From: Veillonellaceae bacterium
GTDB lineage: Bacteria; Bacillota_C; Negativicutes; UBA1444
Reading direction: 5' to 3'
Assembly (NCBI GenBank): GCA_012798135.1
Contig: JAAZNU010000219.1
Span: 1 to 18,696 of the forward strand
Length of the DNA stretch: 18,696 nt
Shown here: one piece after another, positions 8,336 to 14,241 of the stretch
Numbering within the stretch: position 1 is the first letter of the stretch
Layout of the letters: each line of letters starts with the position of its first letter
The notes under the pieces: model-generated
What the model was told of the DNA's origin: nothing
The model's database searches: none
What the model saw: only the letters and a program-made list of their open reading frames with translations
Program-made: the position numbers and the translations under genes

Positions 8336-8435
8336 CCCCCTTGGGGGACAACGCCAAAGTGAACTTATGAGGGGGGATACGGAGGGGGGGCTCCTACAGG
8401 GAAGGACAAGGGGGTGGAGGAGGGACTCTCGTGGG
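8336..8435 (+). repeat. G-tract cluster next to a CCCCCTTGGGGG palindrome
   Basis: Runs of G occur at 8343-8347 (5), 8371-8376 (6), 8384-8390 (7), 8399-8401 (3), 8410-8414 (5), 8422-8424 (3) and 8433-8435 (3). Loops of 7-8 nt between the tracts from 8371 to 8424 are compatible with a G-quadruplex on the plus strand. In a genome this A/T-rich such a run is conspicuous. The 12-bp palindrome at 8336-8347 is perfect. Confidence 0.6.
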
Positions 8436-8524
8436 ACCTCAATTCAAAGTCAAACAGCAACCGTTACAAATTATTGATTTGATTCGTTTTACCTTGGGGA
8501 AGTTCAGAGATGGAATATAAAAAC

Positions 8525-8558
8525 TCAATCAGCAAAATGAACCTGCTGATTGATTTTT
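8525..8558. terminator. Two-way rho-independent terminator
   Basis: A 9-bp perfect stem, TCAATCAGC (8525-8533) with GCTGATTGA (8545-8553), and an 11-nt loop, followed by TTTTT on the plus strand. On the minus strand the other flank gives GTTTTTA, so it can stop transcription from both sides, fitting the convergent genes ending at 8187 and 8613. Confidence 0.85.
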
Positions 8559-8612
8559 GCTAAAAACGGGGCTGATCCATTAAGGTCAGGATCCTTTTAA
8601 TAATGCAGTGTT

Positions 8613-9137
8613 TTAAAGTATCAACCAACACCAATTATTTAAAAATGAAGTGTAATCCAAGTCAGTCTTATCGGCCATCCGTCCGTTTACACCCTTGCTT
8701 AGAAAATACCACTCCCCTTCAACTGATATTCCTGTAGTATGGTAAATAGAATTATCAGGCAGTAACCAAAATACTAATCTAAGTGACTTTTTTCGTTTAG
8801 TTTCAAATATCCTTAAAATAAGTCTCCGCATCAATTCGTCATTAGGAATAATCAAGTATTCACTTCGCTGATTATAACTGTTTTGAAACATAAAGGCGTA
8901 AAAATCAGGACCTTGATCAAACAGAGGTTGATTTATTTTAAAAAGTCCGATAGCCTGAATGTCTATCCCGATCTTACTGACGTGTATTAAAGATTCTGGC
9001 AGTTCGCTTATCAACAACTGAACAGTAAGAAAGCGGTTCTTATCGTAAAGAACATAGAATCCTTCATTTTGGAAACTGAATGAAAAACCAAGTTCAAGTA
9101 TTTTCTCCTCAAATATCTTCCGAAATGACTTAATCAC
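8613..9137 (-). CDS. Hypothetical protein downstream of a tyrosine recombinase
   Basis: 174 residues starting at GTG (9135-9137); an in-frame stop two codons upstream and no ATG near the N-terminus leave little choice. No signal peptide or membrane segment. The sequence has the feel of a compact alpha/beta fold: strands FYVLYDKN, TVQLLIS, KIGIDIQAIGLF and the segment SEYLIIPNDELMRRL, which resembles the end of some PD-(D/E)xK nuclease-like folds, but no catalytic set can be pointed to. It starts 14 bp after the recombinase stop and so is probably cotranscribed with it. Function unknown. Confidence 0.7.
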   Translation of the reverse strand: MIKSFRKIFEEKILELGFSFSFQNEGFYVLYDKNRFLTVQLLISELPESLIHVSKIGIDIQAIGLFKINQPLFDQGPDFYAFMFQNSYNQRSEYLIIPNDELMRRLILRIFETKRKKSLRLVFWLLPDNSIYHTTGISVEGEWYFLSKGVNGRMADKTDLDYTSFLNNWCWLIL

Positions 9138-9151
9138 TGATTATATAGGTA

Positions 9152-9742
9152 TTACAGCCTTAGAGAATCATAGACATCCATGATTTCGCTTTCACGTATA
9201 CCAAGGTAAAATTTTGTAGTGGAGACGCTACGGTGGGAAAATAGCTCCATCAGGAGTACTATAGATTTACTACTATAATTGTTTAACTTTAAAACACGGT
9301 TGCCCAGGGTTTTACGAAACATATGGCTAGATATGTTACCCTCAATGGTAACGTCGTACTTTTTAAATATTTCTTTAAGTTTGACATTTACATAACTCTG
9401 GTCTATTGGTTTGGTTCCGTACTTATTAAGGAATATATACTGAGATGATTCCGTTATTCCCATTTTAATCCTGACCCTGTCAATAATGGCCCTTAGATCA
9501 GGATTTATTTTAATTCTACGGACTTTCTTTGTCTTTCTCTCCTGAATCGTCAAGATGTCGGTGTTCTCAAAATGACTAAACCTTAGTAGAAGTAAATCAC
9601 CAATCCGCAAGCCTGTAAAACACCCTATCGAAATTAACAGGCAGAATTTGTATTCTTTATCCCGCTCCAATTTCGAAATAAGGGACTTGAAATCATCCCA
9701 ACTCATTGCCGTCGTTGTTGTTCTTTGACCCTGTAAACTCAT
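9152..9742 (-). CDS. FimB-sized tyrosine recombinase (catalytic domain only)
   Basis: Start placed at the ATG at 9740-9742 (MSLQGQRTTTTAMSWDDF), giving 196 residues. The frame is open further upstream, but a TATGTTTG -7 box at 9768-9775 lies inside that extension and the extra residues look unrelated. The protein has the catalytic core of a tyrosine recombinase: TGLRIGDLLLLRF with Arg I, the Lys hairpin IQERKTKKVRR, HMFRKT (His-x-x-Arg), the LFSHRSVSTTKFYLG region with the second His and catalytic Tyr. The N-terminal SAM-like core-binding domain is missing, as in FimB/FimE-type DNA invertases of about 200 residues. Two nested inverted repeats 200-330 bp upstream are candidate targets. It could also act on chromosomal or element att sites. 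Confidence 0.85.
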   Translation of the reverse strand: MSLQGQRTTTTAMSWDDFKSLISKLERDKEYKFCLLISIGCFTGLRIGDLLLLRFSHFENTDILTIQERKTKKVRRIKINPDLRAIIDRVRIKMGITESSQYIFLNKYGTKPIDQSYVNVKLKEIFKKYDVTIEGNISSHMFRKTLGNRVLKLNNYSSKSIVLLMELFSHRSVSTTKFYLGIRESEIMDVYDSLRL

Positions 9743-9767
9743 AATATTTGGTTTTAAAAAAGGGCCG

Positions 9768-9775
9768 CAAACATA
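9768..9775 (-). promoter_or_regulatory. -7 promoter box of the recombinase gene
   Basis: On the minus strand this reads TATGTTTG, matching the Bacteroidetes TAnnTTTG -7 element, 25 bp before the ATG at 9742. No good TTG element is seen about 20 bp upstream, so the promoter may be weak or activator-dependent. Confidence 0.45.
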
Positions 9776-9939
9776 CAGCAAAAACTTATACTTGCCGCAT
9801 ATTTTCACAGAAATATAAGCTGAAATTCAGCACGTTAAACATCAACCTGCATAAAGCTTTGAGGACCAAGTGTAATCAACAAAAGGGAAACTCCGACTTT
9901 TGACAAAAGTATAAGTTAGGCATGCCAATTATTAGCAAA

Positions 9940-10070
9940 TGAACCAGAGATCTCTAAGCGATCATGAGTCTGCCATTTGAAAATCAAACGGCACATTTAG
10001 AATTAATCTCTTATACCGATTGATTTTCTATAAAAGTCTTCAGTCATTGAAATTTTATCTGTCTGGTTCA
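9940..10070. repeat. Nested inverted repeats, candidate invertible or recombinase-binding region
   Basis: Outer pair: TGAACCAGA (9940-9948) and TCTGGTTCA (10062-10070), 9/9. Inner pair: GAAAATCAAaCGG (9979-9991) and its inverted copy CCGaTTGATTTTC (10016-10028), 12/13. The spacer between the inner arms is 24 bp. The arrangement lies between the recombinase gene and the divergent secreted-protein gene. This could be a phase-variable promoter switch or a set of paired recombinase binding sites. Confidence 0.5.
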
Positions 10071-10104
10071 CTGCATATTAAGACTCATTTCTTATATTTA
10101 CCTG

Positions 10105-10599
10105 ATGAAACATCTAACATTACTATTCGTATTCATGATCCCGACCTTTATTAGTGGGCAGGTCATTGATTTTGAGAATTTCAATCAGACATCTATGAAT
10201 GAATTTCTTTTCAAAAAAATGGATGAATTTACTCAGAGTACTCAAAACTATTCAGTTATTCAGACATCTGTAGGCCAAAGGAGATTATATAGGTTCATTG
10301 AGAATAACAATGAAAAACTGTCTTTGGAAGAACTAAACTTGAGAATGAATCAGCTAATCAAAAAACGGTATGATTCAAAAGTCGTTAAAGATGCCAACAT
10401 GGTGGGTAGTGTTGGATATATTAATAGGTATAAGGTTGAAGGTGACACAACCTATCAGGAACTGGCAGACCTGTGTCTTACTGATTGGAAAAGTTCCGAA
10501 AATGGTGTTTTCCTGTGCTGGACCCAGATCGGTAATTCCCTGTCATACTATAATAATAGAACCAACACAGTTTATCTTTTCTGGGGATACTTTGAATGA
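10105..10599 (+). CDS. Exported protein, distantly CAP/SCP-like
   Basis: 164 residues with a signal peptide (about 1-19, MKHLTLLFVFMIPTFISG followed by Q). The mature part is mostly helical in its first half. The segment ELADLCLTDWKSSENG followed by the VYLFWGYF strand resembles the A-x-x-x-x-x-x-W-x-x-S-x-x-H plus terminal strand pattern of CAP/SCP-domain proteins, but the conserved His is Gly here, so this is a weak resemblance and not a firm call. It should be exported to the periplasm or outside. The next gene begins 16 bp after its stop, so the pair is likely one operon. Confidence 0.75.
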   Translation: MKHLTLLFVFMIPTFISGQVIDFENFNQTSMNEFLFKKMDEFTQSTQNYSVIQTSVGQRRLYRFIENNNEKLSLEELNLRMNQLIKKRYDSKVVKDANMVGSVGYINRYKVEGDTTYQELADLCLTDWKSSENGVFLCWTQIGNSLSYYNNRTNTVYLFWGYFE

Positions 10600-10615
10600 T
10601 CTGTCAATTATACCC

Positions 10616-11125
10616 ATGCAAACGGATTTCGTAACGGTTCTGTCATACGGGATTCTCGTCACTGTGTTTACATACCTCCTCTACAGCTTCATTTCCGACA
10701 TCAGATTACTCTTAATACATAGGAAATGTACATCCAATGTCTCAACGAGCCGATTAATTCATGAAATAATATTGTTTACCAACGATATTCTTTGGAAACA
10801 AGGGATATCACATTTCCCCATCTGCAAAATTTCTAATTACCCACATAAGAAGTATCTGGGAGCCTTTGATGGTCAAAAAATTATTATCTACGTGAAGAAT
10901 GTGACAGATGTTTATACATTAACGGTGGTGGTATTACACGAAGTCCGACATTACATCCAAGCGCAGGTTGAAGTTCAAAATTATGCCAGATATGAAAAGT
11001 ACGCTGAGACCTTTGGATATATATTCAATCCTTTGGAAATTCAGTGTCATTTTTTCGCTCTGAAATGGTTTGATCCATGTATAGAATACCTGTTTTCCAG
11101 AAATATTATTAAAAAGTGTGCTTAA
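10616..11125 (+). CDS. Membrane-anchored HEXXH metallopeptidase-like protein
   Basis: 169 residues from ATG 10616. A longer frame starts earlier but overlaps the preceding gene out of phase, and its extra N-terminus looks non-coding. One transmembrane segment is visible (about residues 6-27, TVLSYGILVTVFTYLLYSFI). Further on, VVVLHEVRHYIQAQ carries an HEXXH zinc-binding motif, and about 30 residues later comes NPLEIQCHFFA, whose Glu sits where many such families place the third ligand. A short membrane-tethered metalloprotease is therefore plausible. After the TAA stop the same frame stays open for 64 more codons (to 11320), suggesting the protein was once longer. Confidence 0.75.
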   Translation: MQTDFVTVLSYGILVTVFTYLLYSFISDIRLLLIHRKCTSNVSTSRLIHEIILFTNDILWKQGISHFPICKISNYPHKKYLGAFDGQKIIIYVKNVTDVYTLTVVVLHEVRHYIQAQVEVQNYARYEKYAETFGYIFNPLEIQCHFFALKWFDPCIEYLFSRNIIKKCA

Positions 11126-11320
11126 TTCAGGAAATGGATAATTCCATTGGTTGGCCCTTATGCTCCATTGAGAAAGCTTCTGCCGATTAATTTTTGGAAT
11201 TTCAACATAAAGGACTGGAATTTTAGGCCTCTTCTTGTCGGTAATATTGCTTCAACTATCACCCTATACTTTACGACAAATAATATGATTAGTTGGTACA
11301 AGAAATTACATGTCAGTTAA
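11126..11320 (+). pseudogene. In-frame continuation of the HEXXH gene beyond its stop
   Basis: Directly after the TAA at 11123-11125 the frame continues for 64 sense codons, beginning FRKWIIPLVGPYAPLRKLLP and ending at TAA 11318-11320. It has no good start of its own and has protein-like composition with hydrophobic patches. The simplest reading is that a nonsense change shortened the original protein; a chance open frame is the alternative. It overlaps the end of the convergent gene by 8 bp. Confidence 0.35.
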
Positions 11321-11696
11321 GCTCCTCTCCATCCCAATTTAGGACAAATATCATAAAATCAATCACATCAAGGATATTCGTAAATTCCTGTTTATTTTCA
11401 AGAATTAATGTTAAAATATCCAAACGTTCTTGCGGAGACAGTTCTAACAGTAATTCTTTCATTTCGTCAGGATACACTAAGGTCCAACAACAATACCGTT
11501 CATTCCCTGGAATGGAATCTATTGTCCTCGGGGATCCTTCCTTAATCTTATCCTGACAATCCAATGCCATATTGATTTTGAGAATACCTATATGCGTATA
11601 GATACCACCAAATAGCTGTTCCAGTGAATAGTAATAACGTTGAGATAAGGTCATTCCCTTCCCTGAGACTGAATTAATTTTTACTAATTTCCCCAT
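11313..11696 (-). CDS. Hypothetical protein downstream of the replication initiator
   Basis: 127 residues, starting 2 bp after the stop of the initiator gene, so almost certainly translated from the same message. No signal peptide, membrane segment or known motif. The C-terminal half is helical (EMKELLLELSPQERLDILTL), the N-terminal part is richer in aromatic residues (SQRYYYSLEQLFGGIY). Its position, after an initiator, is where phages and plasmids often encode helicase loaders or copy-control factors, but nothing in the sequence supports one of these specifically. Confidence 0.7.
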   Translation of the reverse strand: MGKLVKINSVSGKGMTLSQRYYYSLEQLFGGIYTHIGILKINMALDCQDKIKEGSPRTIDSIPGNERYCCWTLVYPDEMKELLLELSPQERLDILTLILENKQEFTNILDVIDFMIFVLNWDGEELN

Positions 11697-11698
11697 AG

Positions 11699-12586
11699 TT
11701 AAATTTTATTATTGTTAATGTTTATTAGTTGATTCTGGCCCTTGCCGTTCTTCCTTTGAATTTCTGCCAATCGTTGAAGCCTTTCAACCATTGGCAATCT
11801 CATCAACAAAATTTGCTGACTGGGATCTAACTGATCGCATATTTTTGAGATAGAGAAATTCTTGAATTCTTTAAGCCTATTTGAGGATGCATTCCTGTCT
11901 TGATCCTTTGATATTAATCCATTTTTTGAATTAGGACCAGAAGAAATTTTAGTTGAAGTATTATCAAAGCTAGTACTGGATTGAAGATCATTATATTTGG
12001 AATTAGAATTACTGGAACCTTCAACAGTTTCTGATTTGTAAATAATTCCAACAAATTCCTTCCCATTTGGCCCAGTATTTCCAGTATATTTTAGTCCAGT
12101 ATTTTCAGTATATATAGGTCCAGTACATATAGATCCAGTATCAGGGACCTCTGTTGACTCTTTCTTTTTTACTTCTCTAATTAACTTATTATTGTTACCC
12201 TGTGGTGAACTACCTGAGTTACCCAGGGGTGATTGAGATAAGTTACCCTGTGGTGATTTCCCTTTACTTTTTCTAATGCTCTGATTTGTGTTACCCAGGG
12301 GTAATTCAACTTTGTCAGTTAGGAATTTAATAAACCGCAAACGTTTACCTTTTTCAAACCTTGTATGACATTCTATGAGTTTGAGGCTTTCAAGGTATTT
12401 AACTCTCTCATTTGTATTTTTCCTACCAATCATGATAAGTTCACCCAATTGTTTATCACTTACATAACATCCTCCTGGCAACTTACAAAGGTTCTCAATT
12501 TCGGTCAACAGGATCATATTCAAAACATCTAATCCTGCCTGACGAAATCTTGTGTCGTAACTCACATATCTTCTCTGATCTCTCAT
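11699..12586 (-). CDS. Replication initiator/replisome organiser with internal iterons
   Basis: Start chosen at the ATG at 12584-12586 (MRDQRRYVSYDTRFRQ), giving 295 residues; a TTG at 12613 is possible but lies within a leader RNA structure. Residues about 20-85 form a winged-helix domain (YVSDKQLGELIMIGRKNTNE, then VKYLESLKLIECHTRFEKGK), matching phage replisome organiser N-termini. Residues about 94-133 and 148-172 are low-complexity 8-residue repeats (SPQGN/SPLGN and TGxxYTxN), encoded by two 24-bp-period DNA repeat arrays. A helical C-terminus follows (DPSQQILLMRLPMVERLQRL). The layout is like lambda O, with an N-terminal iteron-binding domain, the origin inside the gene, and a C-terminal loader contact. 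Replication function is inferred from domain plus repeats. Confidence 0.72.
   Translation of the reverse strand: MRDQRRYVSYDTRFRQAGLDVLNMILLTEIENLCKLPGGCYVSDKQLGELIMIGRKNTNERVKYLESLKLIECHTRFEKGKRLRFIKFLTDKVELPLGNTNQSIRKSKGKSPQGNLSQSPLGNSGSSPQGNNNKLIREVKKKESTEVPDTGSICTGPIYTENTGLKYTGNTGPNGKEFVGIIYKSETVEGSSNSNSKYNDLQSSTSFDNTSTKISSGPNSKNGLISKDQDRNASSNRLKEFKNFSISKICDQLDPSQQILLMRLPMVERLQRLAEIQRKNGKGQNQLININNNKI
12072..12141. repeat. Second iteron-like array: CCAGTA repeats with 24-bp period
   Basis: CCAGTAT-type units begin at 12072, 12081, 12096, 12105 (TCAGTAT), 12120 (CCAGTAC) and 12135. The steps are 9, 15, 9, 15 and 15 bp, so each 24-bp period holds two half-repeats. They lie inside the initiator gene and encode TGxxYTxN repeats. 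The array is A/T-rich and next to the GTTACCC array, so it could be an unwinding region, a second binding array, or only a protein-level repeat. Confidence 0.6.
12194..12304. repeat. Iteron-like array inside the initiator gene (predicted origin)
   Basis: Four 15-bp copies: GTTACCCTGTGGTGA (12194-12208), GTTACCCAGGGGTGA (12218-12232), GTTACCCTGTGGTGA (12242-12256) and GTTACCCAGGGGTAA (12290-12304). Spacing is 24, 24 and 48 bp, as if one unit of a regular 24-bp array had been lost. Two alternating versions differ at the centre. The flank at 12155-12193 is A/T-rich (TTTTTTACTTCTCTAATTAA) and could be the duplex-unwinding site. Such repeats inside an initiator gene are the hallmark of lambda-type origins. 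It is an inference that they are bound by the encoded protein. Confidence 0.65.
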
Positions 12587-12602
12587 TACTGTTACTTCAA
12601 AT

Positions 12603-12691
12603 GAAAATCCCAACTGATTTCAGTGGGTCTGAGAACACTTACTTTCAAAAGGGATTTTCGATTGTATCTTAATATTTTGGATTCTCAGACC
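12603..12691 (-). promoter_or_regulatory. Predicted pseudoknot leader of the initiator mRNA
   Basis: Two perfect inverted repeats interlock. GGTCTGAGAA (12626-12635) pairs with TTCTCAGACC (12682-12691), 10 bp, and GAAAATCCC (12603-12611) pairs with GGGATTTTC (12651-12659), 9 bp. In the minus-strand transcript their order is stem 1 left, stem 2 left, stem 1 right, stem 2 right, which is H-type pseudoknot topology, ending 17 nt before the initiator ATG. A third hairpin, CCCaACTG/CAGTGGG (12609-12627), uses parts of both stems and so competes with them. This could control initiator translation. Confidence 0.55.
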
Positions 12692-12709
12692 TTTTGATAA
12701 AGCATACAT
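12620..12709 (-). CDS. Possible leader peptide upstream of the initiator
   Basis: A 29-codon frame from ATG 12709 (MYALSKGLRIQNIKIQSKIP...); the frame is open back to an ATG at 12820 (66 codons). Its TGA stop (12620-12622) falls inside the competing hairpin of the leader structure, after the ribosome has passed stem 1. Position, not conserved sequence, is the only reason to list it: in IncB/IncI-type plasmids a leader peptide ending at such a place opens the pseudoknot. Low confidence that it is translated. Confidence 0.25.
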   Translation of the reverse strand: MYALSKGLRIQNIKIQSKIPFESKCSQTH

Positions 12710-12880
12710 AATTTTTTTGATTAAGTCAAGCAAAAGAGAACATTTATTAATGAAATTATCCTTCAGGGAAGCCAAAAGGAGAATATTCGCGGGAGCTGCT
12801 CTCCTCTTCCTTGAGATCATTTATAACAGTTGCATGAGTAGAAAATATTTCCTAAAATTGAGAGAATATTTCAAACAGCA

Positions 12881-13198
12881 ATGGAAATAGAAGGAATTGA
12901 ATTTGACGGGTATTTTCTTCCTTACGAGGATGACGGTACATCAACCGCCCATTACCGATCCTTTATGATTTACTGTATCAATAATTATTTTCCTCAAATA
13001 ATAATGATGCCCCAGTTACATCGCTGGTTCAGTCTTGCACAGAATGACCCAGTATTTGGGGCAGCTGTTAAATATAATAGGGTGTCAGGCTGCAATGGAA
13101 TATATTATTCAACTCATAACGGTACTGCTCAGAAAATTCGGAATATGTATCAGATAGCGGAGATCCTGCAGCTTGATTTGTTCGTCCATACCATATAA
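12881..13198 (+). CDS. Hypothetical protein
   Basis: 105 residues, ATG start, TAA stop followed by a clear terminator. It is transcribed away from the initiator gene. The middle is aromatic- and hydrophobic-rich (FMIYCINNYFPQIIMMPQLHRWF), which might be an amphipathic surface more than a membrane span. The rest (GCNGIYYSTHNGTAQKIRNMYQIAEIL) ends in a helix. No family recognised. Between divergent genes in a replication region it could be a regulator or an unrelated cargo gene; nothing decides this. Confidence 0.65.
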   Translation: MEIEGIEFDGYFLPYEDDGTSTAHYRSFMIYCINNYFPQIIMMPQLHRWFSLAQNDPVFGAAVKYNRVSGCNGIYYSTHNGTAQKIRNMYQIAEILQLDLFVHTI

Positions 13199-13204
13199 TA
13201 ATAC

Positions 13205-13237
13205 GAAGGTCGGTGGAAAATTCCACTGACCTTCTTT
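13205..13237. terminator. Hairpin terminator between convergent genes
   Basis: GAAGGTCGGTGG (13205-13216) and CCACTGACCTTC (13223-13234) form a 12-bp stem with one G-U pair and a 6-nt AAAATT loop, followed by TTTGTT. It lies 6 bp after the stop of the rightward gene and 26 bp beyond the stop of the leftward gene, so it can serve both. Confidence 0.75.
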
Positions 13238-13262
13238 GTTAGAGTTTCAGCCTTATATCTAT

Positions 13263-13796
13263 TTATATCTGTAAAAATCTTCTTATTCCTTCAACAGAGT
13301 AGTATTTCAGATCCTTATTCTTCCTCTGGACAAAAGATTGAAGCTCTTCAACTGATATACCACCAGCCTTTGCTACTTCAGCCATATTTTCAGCTGTCAA
13401 TTTTTTAAGGATCTGGGATATTAAATCGCTTTTCTCCCATTCCTCAAATTTGTTTATGATGAATTCCTTCAACTCAGGTTTCGTCGCCTCGTAAAACTCT
13501 CTCAATTGGCTTGCAGAGGCGAATGTTTTATTCTTAAACGTATCCTCCAGAGGATTTGGGACTAAAGTTTCTACTTTAATCTTTTCCTCTGGGGTGTTTC
13601 TTAGCCAAGAATAATAAACTGCAGGAGACACGTCATATACTTTTAGAACATCCTCAATAGTCATTTCCTCAGGCCTGCTCTCGACAGCTTCAATAATAAT
13701 CCGACGCTGTTTCTTGTTAAATAATCTGATTACCTGTTCAACTCCATTCCTTATTCTGGTTGTAGTTTTAACCTCTCCAAGGTCTATTTTTTCCAT
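13263..13796 (-). CDS. Helix-turn-helix DNA-binding protein, likely autoregulator
   Basis: 177 residues from ATG 13794-13796 (MEKIDLGEVKTTTRIRNG). The frame is open upstream to 13880, but that part contains the promoter (13828-13857), which settles the start. A transposase/regulator-type helix-turn-helix is visible at about residues 25-65: KKQRRIIIEAVES, then MTIEDVLKVYDVSPAVYYSWLRN. The C-terminal half is a charged helical region (ELKEFIINKFEEWEKSDLIS, then MAEVAKAGGISVEELQSFV), with no nuclease or integrase core. It is divergent from the ParB-methyltransferase gene and both promoters overlap TAATAC repeats, so it is a good candidate to regulate both. Confidence 0.75.
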   Translation of the reverse strand: MEKIDLGEVKTTTRIRNGVEQVIRLFNKKQRRIIIEAVESRPEEMTIEDVLKVYDVSPAVYYSWLRNTPEEKIKVETLVPNPLEDTFKNKTFASASQLREFYEATKPELKEFIINKFEEWEKSDLISQILKKLTAENMAEVAKAGGISVEELQSFVQRKNKDLKYYSVEGIRRFLQI

Positions 13797-13827
13797 TTTT
13801 GGTCTGTTAAATATGTAAATCCTAATA

Positions 13828-13857
13828 CAAATATAATACTTTTTTATAATAAAACAA
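13828..13857 (-). promoter_or_regulatory. Bacteroidetes-type promoter of the HTH gene
   Basis: On the minus strand TTG (13857-13855) is followed after 19 bp by TATATTTG (13835-13828), matching TTG-N19-TAnnTTTG. The -7 box ends 31 bp before the ATG at 13796. Confidence 0.75.
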
Positions 13858-13959
13858 GTCTTTTTAAATATTCTTTTCAAATTTCATATCATATAATTAT
13901 CTGGAAATGATCATATTCTAAAATATGTAATATATTAGTATTACTTTTTTGTGATTTTA

Positions 13960-13991
13960 TTTGGATTTGTAATATATATGTATTATGTTTG
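13960..13991 (+). promoter_or_regulatory. Bacteroidetes-type promoter toward the ParB-methyltransferase gene
   Basis: TTTG (13960-13963), 20-bp spacer, then TATGTTTG (13984-13991): both elements match the Bacteroidetes consensus. It is 250 bp before the ATG at 14242, so the message would have a long leader that includes the CGACCT/AGGTCG hairpin (14161-14177). Confidence 0.7.
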
Positions 13992-14241
13992 TATCGATTA
14001 ATTAATACTAACATAATACTAGAGTATATGGAAACTATCAAGACATATTTCAAAAGGAAGAGTACTTTAAGAAATAACTGTTGTATCGACTCCTCATGAC
14101 TCTGACCATTTTTTAATCCAATCCCAAGGTTCTAACAGACAGTTCAACCTGTCCTAAAGACGACCTGATTTAGGTCGAATGGGAATTCTATGTCAAAAAA
14201 AAAGTCTAATAAATTATCACAAATCTTATAAATCATTAATA
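13992..14241. other. Long leader upstream of the ParB-methyltransferase gene
   Basis: About 250 bp with no credible gene. It holds two TAATACTA repeats (14003, 14014) and a hairpin CGACCT-GATTT-AGGTCG at 14161-14177, close to the end of the leader. Confidence 0.4.

Larger units (their letters stand above)
8188..8612. other. Non-coding stretch with imperfect hairpin, G-tracts and terminator
   Basis: 425 bp between convergent genes with no credible reading frame. In order it holds an imperfect hairpin GAAACcTGTT/AACAaGTTTC just after the stop (8207-8228), an A/T-rich stretch, a CCCCC-TT-GGGGG palindrome (8336-8347), a cluster of G-tracts (8371-8435), and a strong hairpin terminator (8525-8558). 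Confidence 0.55.
9743..10104. other. Intergenic region with promoter box and nested inverted repeats
   Basis: 362 bp between divergent genes. It holds a -7 box for the recombinase, a short palindrome GGCATGCC (9919-9926), and the nested inverted repeats at 9940-10070. No reading frame of note. Confidence 0.5.
13823..14022. promoter_or_regulatory. TAATAC operator-like repeats at divergent promoters
   Basis: TAATAC occurs at 13823-13828 and 13834-13839 (11 bp apart, overlapping the leftward -7 box) and as TAATACTA at 14003 and 14014 (11 bp apart). Inverted copies are TTAGTATTA at 13935-13943 and GTATTA at 13980-13985 (overlapping the rightward -7 box). Spacing of one helical turn and overlap with both promoters suggest binding of one repressor; the region is very A/T-rich, so some copies may be chance. 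Confidence 0.45.

Noticed and set aside
9743..9808. Longer start for the tyrosine recombinase at 9808.
   Set aside because: A TAnnTTTG promoter box at 9768-9775 lies within the extension, and the added residues are not like a recombinase core-binding domain.
10370..10615. Longer frame in front of the HEXXH protein.
   Set aside because: It runs through the exported-protein gene in another phase, and its composition is that of an out-of-frame shadow.
12072..12304. CRISPR array.
   Set aside because: Units are short, the period is 24 bp with no unique spacers of 30 bp or so, the repeats are in frame within a gene, and no cas genes are present.
12590..12613. TTG start at 12613 for the initiator.
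   Set aside because: It lies within the predicted pseudoknot and an ATG 27 bp downstream keeps the entire winged-helix domain.
8172..13216. The 13-mer CGAAGGTCGGTGG occurs at 8172-8184 and at 13204-13216.
   Set aside because: At 13204 it is a terminator arm and at 8172 the end of a gene with only a partial hairpin. Two copies are not enough to call a repeat family.
13797..13880. ATG at 13880 as start of the HTH protein.
   Set aside because: The consensus promoter at 13828-13857 lies inside this stretch, and the residues are an A/T-rich Lys/Ile/Tyr run.
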